Counted from the stretch's first letter, positions 17,639 to 27,447 are shown. The stretch: 64,000 nt of DNA from Hyphomicrobium facile (GCF_900116175.1 NZ_FPCH01000002.1:1116001-1180000); one strand, 5' to 3'. Made by a program: numbers and translations. Notes: a model not told the origin generated them from the letters alone.

Positions 17639-18418
17639 CTAGCGGATGATGTGGCCGCCGTCGATCACGAGATCGCTGCCCGTCACGTACTTCGATTCAT
17701 CTGATGCGAGATAGAGAATGCCATCCGCAATGTCGCTGGCTTCGCCGATACCCAGCGGGCAAATGCGGCCCCATTCGCTTTCGACAACGCTCGTATCGGG
17801 CAAGCCGCGATCTGTCGTCACTGCAGCGATCTCACGCTCCAGCATCGGAGTCATCACGACGCCCGGATGCACGGCGTTGACACGAATGTTGTATTTCCTA
17901 TCGGCACAGTAGAGCGCAGCCGCCTTCGTGAAATGCCGCGATGCAGCTTTGGACGCGCAATAGGCGGCGTTCAATCCGTCCGCCACCATCGAGTACGTCG
18001 AGGACACGTTCACGATCGAGCCGCCGCGATCCTTCATGCTCTCGATAGCAACGCGGGTTCCGATGAAGGTGCCCTCGGCGTTGACGCTGAACACCCGGCG
18101 CCAGTCGTCGAGCGTCGTCTCCTCCAATCCTCGCGTGAGCTGGATGCCGGCATTGTTCACCAGAATATCGGGCGGTCCGAAACGCTGCATGGTCGCGTTG
18201 ATGATCAGGCGCCAATTGGCTTCGCTCGCGACGTCGTGTTGTTCAAAATGGACGGTGCCGAAACGCGACAGCTCCTTCGCGGCAGTGTTTCCCGAGACCG
18301 TGTCGCAATCGGTCATCACCACCGAGGCGCCCTCGCGCACGAAGACTTTCGCCGTCGCGAGGCCTATTCCGGCCGCCGCACCCGTGACGATTGCGACCTT
18401 ACCACTCAACCGGTCCAA
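17639..18418 (-). CDS. Short-chain dehydrogenase/reductase (SDR), first of a pair
   Basis: A 259-aa classical SDR. It has the cofactor glycine motif TGAAAGIG, an Asp at the end of strand 2 (VVMTDCD) favouring NAD(H), NNAG, and the catalytic Ser-Tyr-Lys set (NVSSTYS and AAYCASK). The start is TTG at 18418 behind GGGGGAGAGA. It follows the second SDR by 15 nt and is the last gene of the operon that includes the polyamine-type ABC transporter and the amidinohydrolase. It probably oxidises an alcohol or reduces a carbonyl generated from the imported compound; the substrate is unknown. Confidence 0.85.
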   Translation of the reverse strand: MDRLSGKVAIVTGAAAGIGLATAKVFVREGASVVMTDCDTVSGNTAAKELSRFGTVHFEQHDVASEANWRLIINATMQRFGPPDILVNNAGIQLTRGLEETTLDDWRRVFSVNAEGTFIGTRVAIESMKDRGGSIVNVSSTYSMVADGLNAAYCASKAASRHFTKAAALYCADRKYNIRVNAVHPGVVMTPMLEREIAAVTTDRGLPDTSVVESEWGRICPLGIGEASDIADGILYLASDESKYVTGSDLVIDGGHIIR

Positions 18419-18433
18419 AGCGTCTCTCCCCCT

Positions 18434-19210
18434 TCAACCAATGAAACTGCCACGATCGACGCCGAAGCATTGGCCCGTGATATCCGCGGCCGCCTCAGAA
18501 GCGAGAAAAAGGTACATTGGCGCTATTGCCGTTGCCGGCATGACGCCCGGTATCGGCTGACCGCGCAGGTGACTTTCGACCACCGCTTCTACCGAGGCGC
18601 CGGTTGCGGCCGCCTCGTCTCGTATGGTCCACATTGCGCCTTCCGTCTCAACCAAGCCCGGGCAAACGGCGTTGACGGTGATGCCATCGCGGCCGAGCTC
18701 CATGGCGAGTGATCGCATGAAACCCACAACTGCGTGCTTCGAGGCGGCATAGCCGGAATATCCCGCAGCCCCTGTGCGGCCCCATATCGAAGCGGTTATG
18801 ATGATGGAGCCGCCGCGGGGAATACGCGGAAGCGCTTCGCGCGTGACGTAGTAGGTGCCCATGACGTTCACATCGATGACCTTGCGGAATTCGGCATCGA
18901 CTTTGTCATTGGCCGCTAAAATTGGCGTCGCCGGCTGATATCCGGCGTTATTGATGACGACGTCAAAGCGTTCGATGCCGGCGAGCGACGCTCGCACCTG
19001 CTCCTGATCGGAGATATCGCATTGGAGTGCCCGGACCGGCCGCCCGAAGCGCTTCTCGAGATCTGCGCCGGCTTTGTGGATGCCGTCATTTTCAGCGAGT
19101 ATGGAAATGTCCGCGCCAGCGTCTGCGAATGCTTCAGCGATTGCCAAACCAATCCCTTGGCTTGCTCCGGTGATCAGGACCGACTTTCCTTCGAAGGCGA
19201 ATTTGACCAT
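18434..19210 (-). CDS. Short-chain dehydrogenase/reductase (SDR), second of a pair
   Basis: A 258-aa classical SDR with TGASQGIG at the N-terminus, INNAGYQP, catalytic Ser in ITASIWG and Tyr-Lys in GYAASK, then the VNAVCPGLVETEGAM loop. It differs enough from the neighbouring SDR (18418-17639) that the pair is unlikely to be a recent duplication. It begins 3 nt after the stop of the ABC permease, so it is certainly cotranscribed with the transporter. Two SDRs in series suggest consecutive redox steps on one substrate, or opposite stereospecificities; both are inference. Confidence 0.85.
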   Translation of the reverse strand: MVKFAFEGKSVLITGASQGIGLAIAEAFADAGADISILAENDGIHKAGADLEKRFGRPVRALQCDISDQEQVRASLAGIERFDVVINNAGYQPATPILAANDKVDAEFRKVIDVNVMGTYYVTREALPRIPRGGSIIITASIWGRTGAAGYSGYAASKHAVVGFMRSLAMELGRDGITVNAVCPGLVETEGAMWTIRDEAAATGASVEAVVESHLRGQPIPGVMPATAIAPMYLFLASEAAADITGQCFGVDRGSFIG

Positions 19211-19213
19211 TCG

Positions 19214-19987
19214 TCAGCCCTTGTAGCGCGTGAGTTTGAACGCGATGACGCTGAGCCCGAGCGTCAGGACGAGCACCAGCGTGCCGAGCGCGTTGATCGT
19301 CGGGTCCAGGTGCGTTCGCAGCATTCCCCAGATCAAGGTGGGCAACGTCATCCCGCCGCCGATCGTGAAGAACGTGATGACGAAATCGTCGAGCGAGATT
19401 GCCATCGAGAGAAGCGTCGCGCCAATGAGGCTCGGCGCGATCAGCGGCAGCGTTATCGTGAAGAAGATCTGCAGCGAGGAAGCGCCAAGATCGCGGGCGC
19501 TGTCGATGAGGGAACGGTCGAACGCGGTCAAGCGCGCGTAGATGATCAGGATAACGAACGGCTGGGTGAAAATGAGATGGCTCGGGATAACGGTGCCAAG
19601 TCCCAACGGGATGCGGGTCGCCGAAAATGCCGTGGCGAGCGCCAACGCGAGCACGAGCGGCGGCAGCATCACGGGAAGCGAGATCAATTGGGCGCCCAAT
19701 CGCGACAACTTCCGATCGAGGGCGGTAAAGCCGAAGGCGGCGGCTGTTCCGAGGACCGCCGACAGCAGGCCGACGCAGGATGTTACGATCGCGCTGTTTT
19801 GGAGCGCGGCCAGGAAGTCGTCTCCGGCGAAGAGCTCGCGATACCACTGCAGCGTGGGATTGCCGAACGGCAGCGTCGCGTGCGGGTTCTCACCGAACGA
19901 GAATGCGACGACCAACGCGAGCGGAGCGACGAGAAACGCCGCCGATAAGATCCCAAATGTCAACCAACAGGCGGCGCGCAGCGTCAT
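19214..19987 (-). CDS. ABC transporter permease, PotC-type (polyamine/opine family)
   Basis: A 257-aa inner-membrane permease starting at the ATG at 19987, which overlaps the previous permease stop as ATGA. It has about six hydrophobic segments, beginning CWLTFGILSAAFLVAPLALV, and the cytoplasmic EAA-type loop SLIDSARDLGASSLQIFFT that contacts the ATPase. Family members form heterodimeric channels for spermidine, putrescine, opines or related cations. It would pair with the next permease and the ATPase and binding protein encoded upstream. The longer reading frame toward 20233 lies within the other permease gene and is not used. Confidence 0.9.
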   Translation of the reverse strand: MTLRAACWLTFGILSAAFLVAPLALVVAFSFGENPHATLPFGNPTLQWYRELFAGDDFLAALQNSAIVTSCVGLLSAVLGTAAAFGFTALDRKLSRLGAQLISLPVMLPPLVLALALATAFSATRIPLGLGTVIPSHLIFTQPFVILIIYARLTAFDRSLIDSARDLGASSLQIFFTITLPLIAPSLIGATLLSMAISLDDFVITFFTIGGGMTLPTLIWGMLRTHLDPTINALGTLVLVLTLGLSVIAFKLTRYKG

Positions 19988-20835
19988 GTTGCGCACGCCT
20001 TCAATATGCGCCGGTAAAGCAGCGAGAGCAGCGCCACCACGAGCAGCGTCATCAGAAGCGTGGCAAACGCGAGGGCTGCGCCGACCGGCGCGTTCATGCG
20101 GTTGACGAACTGGCTCTGAATGAAGTTTCCGATCATGAACGTATCCGTTCCGCCGACCAGTTGCGGCGTGACGTAATCCCCAGCGCTGACGAAAAACGCG
20201 AGCGCAAACGCTGTGAGAATGCCCCGCTCGCACTGGGGCAGGATCACGTCGATCAAAATTCTTGAAGGGGGCGCGCCGAGATCGCGCGCGGCTTCGATGG
20301 GCGCATCGTCGACGCCGCGGAGCGCGGCATTGATCGGCAGGAGCGCGTAGGGCAGCAGGAAGTGCACCAGCGTTATGACGACCGCGAAAGGGCTATAGAG
20401 AAGCCACGAGATCGGCTCGGATATTAATCCTGCGGCCAGCAGCGCCTGGTTGATGATGCCCGTCGAACCGAGCAGTCCCTTCCACGCGTAGATTTTGACG
20501 AGGTACCCGCCAAACAGGGTGGTCAATGCGATAAACAGCAGGACATTTCCGAAGCGGCCGGCATAAAAGCGGATCATGTAGGCCATCGCGAACGCGAATA
20601 CCGTCGTCACGACACCGACGAGTGCGGCGAGAGCCAAGGTGAAAACGATTGCGTGACGATATTCGCCGGCTGCGAGAAGATAATTGTCGAAACTCGCGTC
20701 TGTGACGAGTTTGTACTGGCGAACGCTCCAGAAGCTGACGACGAAGAGATAGAGGATCGGCGCGAAGAAAAATCCTGTCCAGACGAGGAAGGAGGGTGCA
20801 ACGGCTGCCACATCTCGCGACCGTACGCTGCTCAT
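19984..20835 (-). CDS. ABC transporter permease, PotB-type (polyamine/opine family)
   Basis: A 283-aa permease starting at the ATG at 20835, which overlaps the ATPase stop codon as ATGA. Six or so membrane segments are visible, the first at about residues 12-35 (PSFLVWTGFFFAPILYLFVV), and the EAA loop reads APIEAARDLGAPPSRILIDV. It would form the transport channel with the downstream PotC-type subunit. Substrate is not evident, but the family usually carries polyamines, amino-acid derivatives or opines, which fits an operon that also encodes an amidinohydrolase. Confidence 0.9.
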   Translation of the reverse strand: MSSVRSRDVAAVAPSFLVWTGFFFAPILYLFVVSFWSVRQYKLVTDASFDNYLLAAGEYRHAIVFTLALAALVGVVTTVFAFAMAYMIRFYAGRFGNVLLFIALTTLFGGYLVKIYAWKGLLGSTGIINQALLAAGLISEPISWLLYSPFAVVITLVHFLLPYALLPINAALRGVDDAPIEAARDLGAPPSRILIDVILPQCERGILTAFALAFFVSAGDYVTPQLVGGTDTFMIGNFIQSQFVNRMNAPVGAALAFATLLMTLLVVALLSLLYRRILKACAT

Positions 20836-21899
20836 GACTGTTCCAGAATATGGCAGGCGTCGCGCGACCAGGACGCAAACACTCGCTTGCCACTTTCGAG
20901 CGGGTCGCTCTGCCATTCCTGACGAGACCGATGCACCGTCAGCGTATCGCCCGTCTCCGCCGCAACGATCAGCTTCACATGGTCACCCATGAAGACGGCG
21001 TCGGTGAGTTGTCCGTATAGCGAGATCTCGGCCGCCGGCTTGACCTCAACCAAGCTTATGTCGTCGGGTCTGATCATCATCGCGACCGTGCCATCAGGCC
21101 CGGACGATGGAATGATATTGTCCGCCAATCGGCAGCTTCCGGATTGCCGCGTCAGTGAAAGAATATTGCTTTCGCCGACGAAGCCCGCAACGAAGGCGTT
21201 CGACGGGCGCTGATAAATATCTTCCGGTGTTCCCTCCTGGACAATCCGCCCCGCGTTCATCACGGCAACGCGGTTGGCCAGCCCAATCGCTTCACCCTGG
21301 TCGTGGGTCACGCAGATGAAGGTGCCGCCGATCTCGCGATGAAGATTGCGCAATTCGATTTGCATCGACTTGCGGAGTTGCAGATCGAGTGCGGCCAGCG
21401 GCTCGTCCAGCAGAAGAACGCTCGGCTTCATGACGAGTGCGCGCGCCAGCGCGACGCGCTGTTGCTGGCCGCCGGAAAGCGCGCGCGGCAGTCGGTCGGA
21501 CAGCCCGGAAATGTGCATCATTTCGAGTATCTCGCCGACGGCCTGGTTCCGCTTCTCCGCCGGAACGCGCGCGATCTTCAAGCCATAGGCAACATTCTCC
21601 CGCACGGTCATGTGGGGAAAGAGCCCGTATCCTTGAAACACCATGTTCGTCGGCCGTTGCTCGGGACCGAGATCCGTCACATCCGCGCCGTTGATCTCTA
21701 CCCTTCCCTGGTCGGACCTAAGAAAGCCTCCGATGACACGAAGAAGTGTGGTCTTGCCGCAACCTGAAGGCCCAAGCAGCGCCACGAAATCTCCGCGAGC
21801 GACCGACAGATCGAGCGGATGAAGCGCCACTTGGGTACCGAAGGACTTGGAAATTCCGGTTAGTCGCAATAGCGGCGTGTGCTCACTTGCAGACAACAT
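20832..21899 (-). CDS. ABC transporter ATP-binding protein, PotA-type
   Basis: A 355-aa ATPase starting at the ATG at 21899; that ATG overlaps the stop of the binding-protein gene as TGATG. Walker A is GPSGCGKTT, the Q-loop VFQGYGLFPHMTV, the ABC signature LSGGQQQRVALARAL, Walker B VLLLDEPLAALD, and the switch His is in VTHDQGEA. A C-terminal TOBE domain of ~100 residues follows, as is normal for polyamine, iron and sugar importers. It energises import of the compound bound by the periplasmic protein encoded immediately upstream. Confidence 0.93.
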   Translation of the reverse strand: MLSASEHTPLLRLTGISKSFGTQVALHPLDLSVARGDFVALLGPSGCGKTTLLRVIGGFLRSDQGRVEINGADVTDLGPEQRPTNMVFQGYGLFPHMTVRENVAYGLKIARVPAEKRNQAVGEILEMMHISGLSDRLPRALSGGQQQRVALARALVMKPSVLLLDEPLAALDLQLRKSMQIELRNLHREIGGTFICVTHDQGEAIGLANRVAVMNAGRIVQEGTPEDIYQRPSNAFVAGFVGESNILSLTRQSGSCRLADNIIPSSGPDGTVAMMIRPDDISLVEVKPAAEISLYGQLTDAVFMGDHVKLIVAAETGDTLTVHRSRQEWQSDPLESGKRVFASWSRDACHILEQS

Positions 21900-23044
21900 C
21901 AACTCTTGAGCACCTTCTCCCATGCTTCCTGATAATTGTCCCAGATTGCCAAGTCGCCGTTGCTCTCGAGCGGATACATCGGAACAATCATCGTCTTTTG
22001 GGCTAGATAGTCGTCAAGATGGTCGTAGTCGTAAATGGCTTTGTTCGCTGCGTCCGTCGCCTGCATAGCTTCATCGGTTACAACCGGCATCGAGTTCGCG
22101 GTCGCACCGGCGAGCTGTCCTTCCTTCGATAGGGCATTGTTGATGAAGCGGTGCGCCTCATCGACGTGCGCAGCGCCCTTGCCGATGGCATATCCCTCGA
22201 TGAAGCCCATGCTCTTTTCCTTGGGATAGGCGACCTTGATGTTCGCGGCCTCACCTACCCAGGTCGGTACGGGCTCCCAACCCTGACTGATGACCACTTC
22301 CTTGCTCGACAGAAGCTGGACCAGATCACCGTAGCTTGGCGCAATTGTGCGCAAGTGATTGCGTTTGAGATCGATCAGAAGATCGGTGACCTTCGTCAGC
22401 TCGGCCTTCGTCATCCTGTTCGGCTGCTCGATGCCCGCTACGCGTGCCCAAGCAAAGATGTTGCCGACATAGTCAGCGGTGATCGCGCACTTCCCTTTGT
22501 ATTCGGGCTTGAGCATATCCGTCCACGACGTCGGCGTGGCCGCGAGATCTGCGTTGTAGAGCATGCAGATCGAGCCATAGGTCATCGGCACCGCGTACCA
22601 ATGATCTTTCACCTTCATGTTCGGTTCGCAATAGCGGAGGATCGTGGCGTTGATCTTCGAAAAGTTCGGGATCTTGGCGAGATCGATCGGCTCCAGCATT
22701 CCCTGTTCGGCGAGAAAGCCATCGTGAATGAAGTAGGGCGTGCAGATGTCGAGCTGGGATGATCCGAGCCGCAGCTTTGCGATGACCTCGTCGGCACTCG
22801 ATATGAACGTCTTTTGCAAGGTCAAACCGTCGGACTTGCCGAAATCGCCCGCGGCCAGAAATGAATCATATCCCTCCCAACCGAGGTACTTGAGCGCGGT
22901 GGCGGCAGATGCCGTGCCGCTGCGCAATCCTGCCGCCCCCACAGCCCCGAGACCAGCGGCGCCTTTCAGCAACTGACGGCGATCGAGAGAGGCGTATTGC
23001 AGAACGCGCGTTACACCATCAGGCTTTGCAGTATCCGACTTCAT
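21899..23044 (-). CDS. ABC transporter periplasmic substrate-binding protein, PotD/PotF-like
   Basis: A 381-aa extracytoplasmic solute receptor. The N-terminus has a twin-arginine-type signal (DRRQLLKGAAGLGAVGAAG, about residues 21-39) followed by an Ala-X-Ala-like cleavage region near residue 48. The mature part has the two-lobed type-2 periplasmic-binding fold of the spermidine/putrescine family, beginning ALKYLGWEGYDSF. Ligand-binding residues cannot be assigned reliably by eye, so polyamine, opine or guanidino-compound ligands remain possible. It follows the amidinohydrolase by 68 nt and is overlapped by the ATPase gene. Confidence 0.9.
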   Translation of the reverse strand: MKSDTAKPDGVTRVLQYASLDRRQLLKGAAGLGAVGAAGLRSGTASAATALKYLGWEGYDSFLAAGDFGKSDGLTLQKTFISSADEVIAKLRLGSSQLDICTPYFIHDGFLAEQGMLEPIDLAKIPNFSKINATILRYCEPNMKVKDHWYAVPMTYGSICMLYNADLAATPTSWTDMLKPEYKGKCAITADYVGNIFAWARVAGIEQPNRMTKAELTKVTDLLIDLKRNHLRTIAPSYGDLVQLLSSKEVVISQGWEPVPTWVGEAANIKVAYPKEKSMGFIEGYAIGKGAAHVDEAHRFINNALSKEGQLAGATANSMPVVTDEAMQATDAANKAIYDYDHLDDYLAQKTMIVPMYPLESNGDLAIWDNYQEAWEKVLKS

Positions 23045-23112
23045 CTGTCCCCCTCGTCACCAAGATTTTCGAAGACCCTTGCGTTAGACTTGCGTGCTAG
23101 CTCGCGCCGGCC

Positions 23113-24081
23113 TCATTCCGGCAGTCGTCTCAGCTCATGACACGAGCAGTGGACACCGCCGCCGCCGAGCGCAAACATATCGTAGTCAACAGCGAACACC
23201 TCGAAACCTTCGTCCTTCAGGCGCGCGTTGACGTTGAGATTATGTGCCATCGAGAGCACCCGCTTGTTGCCCAAGCTGACGAGATTGCCGCCAAGCTGGA
23301 CGCAGTCAGCGTATTCGACGCGAATGGATTTGATCCCGTGCTTCGTTTTGATGAACTCGAGGGCGTATGCCGGTAGTGCGTCTTCGCAGATCAACGCGAG
23401 ACCTTTCTCGAGCATCACGACAACGGCATCCATATGCACGAACTGGTGCGGTATGGGCACGACGAAGACTTCCCATCCTTTATCTCTTATCCAGCCCGCG
23501 ACCTGCTCAGCGCCTTCCTTAGTGGAGCGGCTGCCGGAGTAGCCAAGAAGAGCGACGCCCGGCTTCAGGATGACGAAATCGCCGCCTTCGAAATGTCCGG
23601 CCGTCACCCATTTCCAAATTGGAATGCCGGCGTTGCGGTAGAATTCGGAGACGACGGCATAGTCGCGGCGACGCGGCGGCGTCTGGATGCTTGCGACGAC
23701 GGCGCCCCATGGCGTCATGAAGCTCGAATCGCGGGTGAATACGCTCGCCTTCAGGCCCTCGTCGGCTTCAACGAAGTGACAGCGGACGCCATTCGCCTCG
23801 TAGATGTCGACCATCTGACGGTGCTGACGCATAGCCTTCTGCTTGTCGAAGACGTAGCCCATGCGCTCCTGGTTTTCCTGAGCGACATCAGAAATTGCGT
23901 TGAGCTTGGTCCATTCGAAAAAGTCGGGCTTTCCGAGCAGGACATCTGTGAGAACGCCGGTTTGCGCCGTGATGCCCCACTGGGGTTGCGCGTCGCCGCT
24001 CTTGGCCCCCTGCTCCTTCGTCAACGTCTCATTCAAATGACCGTCTGCTGGCATTGTCCCGTCCCATCGGCGTTTCTTCAT
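23113..24081 (-). CDS. Amidinohydrolase of the arginine deiminase/DDAH superfamily
   Basis: A 322-aa pentein-fold enzyme. The catalytic set is present: EGGD at residues 165-168, a His at 216 in PHQFVHMDAVV, and the nucleophilic Cys in the terminal GGGGVHCSCHELRR (C312 or C314). These enzymes hydrolyse guanidino groups, for example dimethylarginine, arginine or related amidines, to a ureido product plus an amine or ammonia. The length and C-terminal motif fit dimethylarginine dimethylaminohydrolase-like proteins better than the ~410-residue arginine deiminases. It is the first gene of the ABC/SDR operon and is divergent from a LysR regulator, so the likely job is the first step on an imported guanidino compound. 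Confidence 0.82.
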   Translation of the reverse strand: MKKRRWDGTMPADGHLNETLTKEQGAKSGDAQPQWGITAQTGVLTDVLLGKPDFFEWTKLNAISDVAQENQERMGYVFDKQKAMRQHRQMVDIYEANGVRCHFVEADEGLKASVFTRDSSFMTPWGAVVASIQTPPRRRDYAVVSEFYRNAGIPIWKWVTAGHFEGGDFVILKPGVALLGYSGSRSTKEGAEQVAGWIRDKGWEVFVVPIPHQFVHMDAVVVMLEKGLALICEDALPAYALEFIKTKHGIKSIRVEYADCVQLGGNLVSLGNKRVLSMAHNLNVNARLKDEGFEVFAVDYDMFALGGGGVHCSCHELRRLPE

Positions 24082-24135
24082 GGGCAGGCTAAATGCAAAT
24101 GAACTTGCTGCAATTGAGAAAAATATCCGTCTTGT

Positions 24136-24150
24136 GTAAGCTGAACTTAC
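24136..24150. promoter_or_regulatory. Candidate LysR-type operator (T-N11-A dyad)
   Basis: GTAAG-ctgaa-CTTAC is a perfect 5-bp inverted repeat in the divergent control region between the amidinohydrolase operon and the LysR gene. It satisfies the T-N11-A rule (T at 24137, A at 24149) used by LysR-family regulators. Position and symmetry suggest the recognition site for control of both transcripts. Confidence 0.5.
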
Positions 24151-24211
24151 AATGTGCGTTCTGCAGGGAAACTATGCAGGCACATTTCGTCGATGCCCGG
24201 AGATTAGGCAG

Positions 24212-25114
24212 ATGAAGAGATCGCGACTGCCCCTTCACGCTTTCCGAGCTTTCGAGGCCGCCGCGCAATTCAAGAGCCTCACTTTGGCCGCCGACGAACT
24301 TGGCGTAACGCACGCAGCGATCAGCCATCACATCAGAGGCCTTGAAGACCAGCTCGGCGTCGTTCTCTTCGATCGCACGACGCGCCCGATGAAGCTCACC
24401 GACGCAGGCGACCGGCTTCTAGAGGCGGTTCAAACCGGATTTGATCGCATTTCCGGAGCCATCGCAGAGTTCAGGGGGCAAGAATTCGAGGGCAATCTCG
24501 TCATCGTCAGCGTGCCGGGCCTCGGTGCGAATTGGCTGGCGGAGCTCATCGGCGAGTTCATCCTGATGTTTCCGCGGGTCAAGATAAGGATGATGACCAG
24601 CCCCTGGCATCAACCGAGCCCAATCGAGCATCCGGATATCACGATCTCATACGGCAGCGCGGAGCAGGCGGGACGGCGCGTGACGCTGCTCGGGCAGTCC
24701 GATTTTTTTCCGGTCTGCAGTCCGCGGCTCTCCATCGCGCATCAGAAGAATGTGCGGCCGAAGGATCTGCTCGAATACACCATCATCCACGAGCACAACA
24801 CCGATACGTGGACTCGCTGGTTCATCAGCTGCGGTGTCGCCATCCCAAGCCTGATGAGAGGCATCTATTTCGATGGCGCACACCTGACGATCCAGGCCGC
24901 CCGCGCCGGAGCCGGGATCGCCATGGGCGACATGCTGACGGTCGGCACCGATCTCAGAGAAGGCCGTTTGGTTCGATTGACGAACCAAACCGTTCCAATG
25001 GCGCATCCCTATTACGTCACGACACCGCCGATCGAGCGGCTCAAACCGGCGGCCAAGGCCTTCGAGGCATTCATTCTCGAGCACTACAGGAAGTTCGAGT
25101 TAGGCCAGGGCTGA
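24212..25114 (+). CDS. LysR-family regulator, GcvA-like
   Basis: A 300-aa regulator starting at the ATG at 24212 after GGAGATTAGG. The N-terminal winged helix-turn-helix reads PLHAFRAFEAAAQFKSLTLA then AADELGVTHAAISHHIRGLE, the GcvA subgroup pattern, and residues ~90-300 are the periplasmic-binding-like effector domain. It is divergent from the amidinohydrolase/ABC/SDR operon, the usual arrangement for a LysR activator of a catabolic operon that senses the pathway substrate or an intermediate. The in-frame extension to 24152 would cover the putative operator and is not used. Confidence 0.9.
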   Translation: MKRSRLPLHAFRAFEAAAQFKSLTLAADELGVTHAAISHHIRGLEDQLGVVLFDRTTRPMKLTDAGDRLLEAVQTGFDRISGAIAEFRGQEFEGNLVIVSVPGLGANWLAELIGEFILMFPRVKIRMMTSPWHQPSPIEHPDITISYGSAEQAGRRVTLLGQSDFFPVCSPRLSIAHQKNVRPKDLLEYTIIHEHNTDTWTRWFISCGVAIPSLMRGIYFDGAHLTIQAARAGAGIAMGDMLTVGTDLREGRLVRLTNQTVPMAHPYYVTTPPIERLKPAAKAFEAFILEHYRKFELGQG

Positions 25115-25146
25115 AGACCTCAACCGCGGAATGTCGCGCGATCTCC

Positions 25147-27447
25147 TCAGCTCTTTCCGGATTCGCGCGCGCGGCGGAGAGCTGCGGCGAGTGCCGATTC
25201 TCCCTCGGGAGCTTTCGTGCTCGCCGCCGGAGTGTTTGAGCGACGAACATCAGAACGGGGATCGCGCGCAGGCGCGTGGCTCTCGATGGCTCCTGACTTC
25301 ATCGTCAGCGCCACGCGCTTGCGGTCGACATCGACGTCCTTCACCCGCACCTTGACGACGTCGCCTGCTTTGACCACCTCGCGCGGATCCTTCACGAACT
25401 TGTCGGCGAGTTCCGAGATGTGGACCAGCCCATCTTGATGCACGCCGACATCGACGAAGGCGCCGAACGCCGTCACATTCGTCACCACACCCTCGAGCAT
25501 CATGCCTGGCCGCAAATCGGCAATTTTTTCGACGCCCTCCTTGAATTCGGCGGTCTTGAACTCGGGACGCGGATCACGGCCAGGCTTTTCGAGCTCGGCG
25601 AGAATGTCCACCACAGTCGGAGTACCGAAGCGTTCGTCGGCGAACTGTTTGGGGTTCAGAGATTTCAGAAAAGCGCTGTCGCCAATCATGGCCTTGATCG
25701 GCCGCTTCATTTCTTTGGCGATGCGCTCGACGACCTCGTAAGCCTCCGGGTGAACTGCGGAAGCATCGAGCGGGTTGGCGCCATTCGCGATGCGCAAGAA
25801 GCCGGCGGCCTGCTCGTAGGCTTTCGGGCCCAGGCGCGCGACCTTTTTGATTTCCGTACGTCTCTTGAAGGCGCCGTTCTCGTTCCGGTGCAAGACGATA
25901 TTGCTTGCAATCGTTGCATTCAGACCGGCAACCCGCGCCAGCAGCGGCGCTGACGCCATGTTGACATCGACACCGACGGAATTGACGCAATCCTCGACCA
26001 CAGCATCGAGCGAACGCGCAAGCTCGGTCTGGTTGACGTCGTGCTGATATTGGCCAACGCCGATGGCTTTCGGTTCAATCTTGACGAGTTCCGCCAACGG
26101 GTCCTGCAAACGGCGTGCGATCGAGACGGCACCGCGCAGAGAAACATCGAGGTTCGGAAACTCTTGTGCACCGATCTCGGATGCGGAATAGACCGACGCG
26201 CCCGCTTCCGAGACCATCACTTTCGTGAGCTTGAGATCGGGCATTTTCTTCATGAGGTCGCCAGCAAGCTTGTCCGTTTCACGGCTCGCGGTTCCATTGC
26301 CGATGGCGATGATATCGACCTTATGTTTCATGCTGAGCGCGGCGAGAGTAGCCAGCGCGCCGTTCCAGTCGTTGCGCGGCTCGTGCGGATAGACGGTCGC
26401 GGTATCGAGAACCTTGCCGGTCTGATCGACGACGGCGACCTTGACCCCGGTGCGAATGCCCGGATCAAGCCCCATCGTCACGCGCGCTCCTCCCGGGGCC
26501 GCCAGCAAGAGATCCTTGAGGTTCGTCTTGAAGACGCCGATGGCGGCGGTGTCGGAGTCTTCCTTCATGCGCGCCAGAAGATCGGCTGCAAGCGAGCCAT
26601 GCAATCTCGTTTTCCAGGCGAGCTTGGCCGTTTCGATCAGCCATTTGTCGGCGGCGCGATTACGCTCGGCAATGTTGAACGCCGTCATGATTTTTGCTTC
26701 GGCGGGATGCGCCTGCCCCGGCGCCAATTCGACGTCGAGATCGAGGTCGAGAAATCCTTCGTTGCGGCCACGCAAAAGAGCCAAGGCGCGATGCGACGGG
26801 ATCTGGCGGGCAGCCTGACGAAAATCGAAATAATCGGAAAATTTGGCCCCTTCGGTCTCTTTGCCTTTCAGCACTTTCGACGTGACGAGCCCTGTCGACC
26901 AAAGCCACTGGCGCAGATCGCCGACGAGCTTGGCGTTCTCGGTCATTCGCTCAATCAGAATGGACCGCGCGCCCTCCAGCGCCGTCTTGGCGTCGCTCAC
27001 GCCCTTATCGGCAGCGACGAACTTCTCAGCCTCTTTCGATGGATCGAGCGACGGATTGGCGATCAGCGCGTCAGCCAGCGGTTCAAGTCCGGCTTCGCGC
27101 GCGATCTGCGCTTTGGTTCGCCGCTTCGGCTTGAACGGTGCGTAGAGATCTTCCAGTTCAACCTTGGTATCGGCGGCGCGGAGTGCGCGTTCGAGCTCCG
27201 GCGTGAGCTTTCCTTGCTCGGTGATGCTCTTGAGCACAGCCGTGCGCCGGCCTTCCAGTTCGGTCAGGTATCCAAGGCGCTCTTCGAGCTTGCGTAACTG
27301 CGTGTCATCGAGGCCGCCGGTCTTCTCTTTGCGGTAGCGTGCGATGAACGGCACAGTCGCGCCATCGCCGAGGAGTTCGACGGCTGCCGTTACTTGGGCA
27401 ACCTGAACGTTAAGCTCTTTGGCGATGCGGGTGTTGATCGAGTCCAA
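25147..27447 (-). CDS. tex: Transcription accessory protein Tex
   Basis: A 766-aa cytoplasmic RNA-binding protein. It shows the Tex N-terminal helical domain ([20 protein letters not shown]), the YqgF-like domain with [19 protein letters not shown], a helix-hairpin-helix region around [15 protein letters not shown], and a C-terminal S1 domain (about residues 645-715; [20 protein letters not shown]). Tex proteins interact with the transcription machinery and RNA and are widely conserved. The tail after S1 is low-complexity and basic. It is monocistronic here and convergent with the LysR gene 32 nt away. Confidence 0.96.
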   Translation of the reverse strand: MDSINTRIAKELNVQVAQVTAAVELLGDGATVPFIARYRKEKTGGLDDTQLRKLEERLGYLTELEGRRTAVLKSITEQGKLTPELERALRAADTKVELEDLYAPFKPKRRTKAQIAREAGLEPLADALIANPSLDPSKEAEKFVAADKGVSDAKTALEGARSILIERMTENAKLVGDLRQWLWSTGLVTSKVLKGKETEGAKFSDYFDFRQAARQIPSHRALALLRGRNEGFLDLDLDVELAPGQAHPAEAKIMTAFNIAERNRAADKWLIETAKLAWKTRLHGSLAADLLARMKEDSDTAAIGVFKTNLKDLLLAAPGGARVTMGLDPGIRTGVKVAVVDQTGKVLDTATVYPHEPRNDWNGALATLAALSMKHKVDIIAIGNGTASRETDKLAGDLMKKMPDLKLTKVMVSEAGASVYSASEIGAQEFPNLDVSLRGAVSIARRLQDPLAELVKIEPKAIGVGQYQHDVNQTELARSLDAVVEDCVNSVGVDVNMASAPLLARVAGLNATIASNIVLHRNENGAFKRRTEIKKVARLGPKAYEQAAGFLRIANGANPLDASAVHPEAYEVVERIAKEMKRPIKAMIGDSAFLKSLNPKQFADERFGTPTVVDILAELEKPGRDPRPEFKTAEFKEGVEKIADLRPGMMLEGVVTNVTAFGAFVDVGVHQDGLVHISELADKFVKDPREVVKAGDVVKVRVKDVDVDRKRVALTMKSGAIESHAPARDPRSDVRRSNTPAASTKAPEGESALAAALRRARESGKS

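Noticed and set aside
19022-19948. A 308-codon plus-strand ORF rich in Arg, Glu and Gln
   Set aside because: Antisense to SDR and permease genes; low-complexity composition is typical of antisense reading of GC-rich membrane-protein genes.
26041-27297. A 418-codon plus-strand ORF
   Set aside because: Fully antisense to tex, whose domains are all recognisable; the antisense product has no protein-like features.
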